A stretch of DNA of 64,000 bases from NCBI GenBank assembly GCA_003249225.1, contig QKJQ01000013.1, positions 1 to 64,000 on the forward strand, given 5' to 3'. The translations under genes were made by a program, and so were the position numbers. The notes beneath the pieces are model-generated. The model saw nothing but the letters and a program-made list of their open reading frames with translations, was not told the origin of the DNA and made no database searches. Below, piece after piece: positions 62,905 through 64,000 of this stretch. The stretch comes from Clostridia bacterium. GTDB taxonomy: Bacteria > Bacillota > Clostridia > Lachnospirales > Lachnospiraceae. The first letter of the stretch is position 1. Every line of letters begins with the position of its first letter.

Positions 62905-62952
62905 CCCATTCCTCCGGTATCAAGTATCAAATGCATAGCTTTATTTATTATA
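62905..62952 (-). promoter_or_regulatory. glgA leader: probable -10 and degenerate dispersed element
   Basis: On the minus strand a perfect TATAAT (62947-62952) has no clear -35. Further down, CTTGATAC followed by CGGAGGAATGGG resembles the ends of the dispersed leader element with the small hairpin missing. Confidence 0.4.
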
Positions 62953-62962
62953 CACTAAAAAA

Positions 62963-62992
62963 TTCGAATAGAAAAGCAAAAAGCCTTTTCTA
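62963..62992 (-). terminator. Terminator after recN
   Basis: TAGAAAAG (62969-62976) pairs with CTTTTCTA (62985-62992), loop of eight; a T-rich stretch (TTCGAATTTTTT) follows on the minus strand, just past the recN stop. Confidence 0.65.
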
Positions 62993-63003
62993 AACTATTT
63001 TAG

Positions 63004-64000
63004 TTATTTTTCTCTGTTTTTTCTCTTTATATCGCTTGCCATCTGCAGCATTTCCTGTGCATTTTTTCTTACTGAGTCAGTAATGACAGCACCGCCAAGC
63101 ATACGGGCTATCTCATCAACACTTGCATCCTCATTCAGCTTCACGATTCGTGTCGTTGTCGTATTCTTCTCGACCACTTTATCGATCAAGTAATGGGAAT
63201 CCGCCATGGAAGCAATCTGAGGAAGATGCGTAATACAAAGAACCTGATGATTTCCTGCAATCAGACTCAGGCGCTCCGATACTTTCTGTGCTGTTCTTCC
63301 GCTGATTCCGGTATCGATTTCATCAAAGATCAATGTTTCGATTGCATCTTTATCTGCAAGAACAGATTTGATTGCAAGCATAATTCTGGAAAGTTCACCA
63401 CCGGATGCAACTTTACTCAAGGACTGCACGGTCTCTCCCGGGTTCAAGGAAATCAGGTACTCAACGTCATCACAGCCATTCGCACCAAAGGATGCTTCTT
63501 CAAATCGAATGTTAAAGATAACTTCCTGGAAATTAAGTTCTTTCAATGCCTTTGTTATAACCATTTCCAGTTCTATTGCGACTTTCTTTCTTATTTCGGT
63601 AAGCTGCTTTGACCAATCACGCAGTTTCTTTTCATTTTCTTCTGTCTGCTTTCGTAATCGATTCAGATAAGCATCATAATCCAAATAATGTTCCAGCTTT
63701 TCATTTGCTTCTTTTTCAAAGATAAGTATATCCTCAATGGTACGGCCATACTTTGCTTCAAGGGTATGGATCAGGTCAAGTCTTTCACTTGCAGCACTAA
63801 GCTCTTCCTGGCTGTCTTCCATCTCATCAAGATACTCTGCCAATGACCGGTTAAAATCATCCAGCAGTGATTCAATCTCCCTGATCTGACCCTCATAGTC
63901 AGAAAGTGCCATATCAAATTCAGCCGCTCTGCCCATTTGTTTCACTGCTTTTCCAATCAGATAAGCCGCAGATTCATCATCGCCGCCAACTGCACCATAA
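63004..64000 (-). CDS. recN: DNA repair protein RecN, C-terminal part
   Basis: SMC-like ATPase of double-strand break repair. The frame is open to the right edge, so the N-terminal third, including Walker A, is outside the window; about 331 residues are visible. Seen here are YGAVGGDDESAAYLIGKAVKQ, a coiled-coil region, the ABC signature SGGELSRIMLA, Walker B TLIFDEIDTGISG, and CITHLPQIASMADSHYLI. An internal GTG near 63945 is not a real start because RecN homology continues upstream of it. Confidence 0.96.
   Translation of the reverse strand, partial: YGAVGGDDESAAYLIGKAVKQMGRAAEFDMALSDYEGQIREIESLLDDFNRSLAEYLDEMEDSQEELSAASERLDLIHTLEAKYGRTIEDILIFEKEANEKLEHYLDYDAYLNRLRKQTEENEKKLRDWSKQLTEIRKKVAIELEMVITKALKELNFQEVIFNIRFEEASFGANGCDDVEYLISLNPGETVQSLSKVASGGELSRIMLAIKSVLADKDAIETLIFDEIDTGISGRTAQKVSERLSLIAGNHQVLCITHLPQIASMADSHYLIDKVVEKNTTTTRIVKLNEDASVDEIARMLGGAVITDSVRKNAQEMLQMASDIKRKNREK

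Overview
The window is about 64 kb of a low-to-mid GC Gram-positive chromosome, most likely from the family Lachnospiraceae (Clostridia). The evidence is the fused ispH-rpsA gene, the order plsX-acpP-rnc-smc-ftsY, the block def-fmt-rsmB-rlmN-stp-pknB-rsgA-rpe, a MurE with the DNPR motif of meso-diaminopimelate enzymes, and the Thr/Pro/Ser-rich linkers in its secreted and division proteins. Almost every gene is on the minus strand. No rRNA, tRNA or CRISPR array was seen.

Reading from the right edge in the direction of transcription: recN (cut by the window edge), glgA, murE-murF-priA-def-fmt, rsmB-rlmN-stp-pknB-rsgA-rpe and a PilZ gene, ychF and lgt. Next comes a division and cell-wall (dcw) cluster: mraZ-rsmH-ftsL-like-penicillin-binding protein-murD-ftsW-ftsQ-ftsZ. 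This cluster lacks mraY and murG, and its murE and murF lie 16 kb away beside priA.

From about 19.7 to 35.0 kb a carbohydrate island sits between ftsZ and a beta-CASP nuclease gene. It resembles the yes/yte/ytc rhamnogalacturonan system of Bacillus subtilis. It encodes a GH2 enzyme, a YesU-like (DUF1961) protein, a membrane-bound AraC-type regulator, two ABC permeases, a lipoprotein binding protein and a PL26-like exo-rhamnogalacturonan lyase. A divergent pair on the plus strand encodes a GH105 unsaturated rhamnogalacturonyl hydrolase and an SGNH acetylesterase. No enzyme has a signal peptide, so oligosaccharides are probably imported and then dismantled in the cytoplasm. No ABC ATPase gene is present.

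The left third holds the beta-CASP nuclease, folD, rimO-pgsA, a GerMN lipoprotein, a BaiN-type flavoprotein, cmk, a 68-residue membrane protein, ispH-rpsA, cheR, plsX-acpP-rnc-smc-ftsY and recA-recX. The recA promoter carries a clear LexA box. The first 144 bases look like the right end of an IS3-family element inserted just after recX.

The most unusual signal is a short dispersed element lying immediately upstream of the ribosome binding sites of at least eight housekeeping genes: ftsY, cmk, rimO, the beta-CASP nuclease gene, ftsW, murD, rsmH and rsmB. glgA has a degenerate relative. On the transcribed strand it reads CTTGATATG, then a small hairpin of the form TGCGC-loop-GCGCA, then the Shine-Dalgarno region. 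Several copies have matched changes on both sides of the stem, which suggests that RNA pairing is conserved. The ftsY and rsmB copies carry an additional, larger upstream stem.
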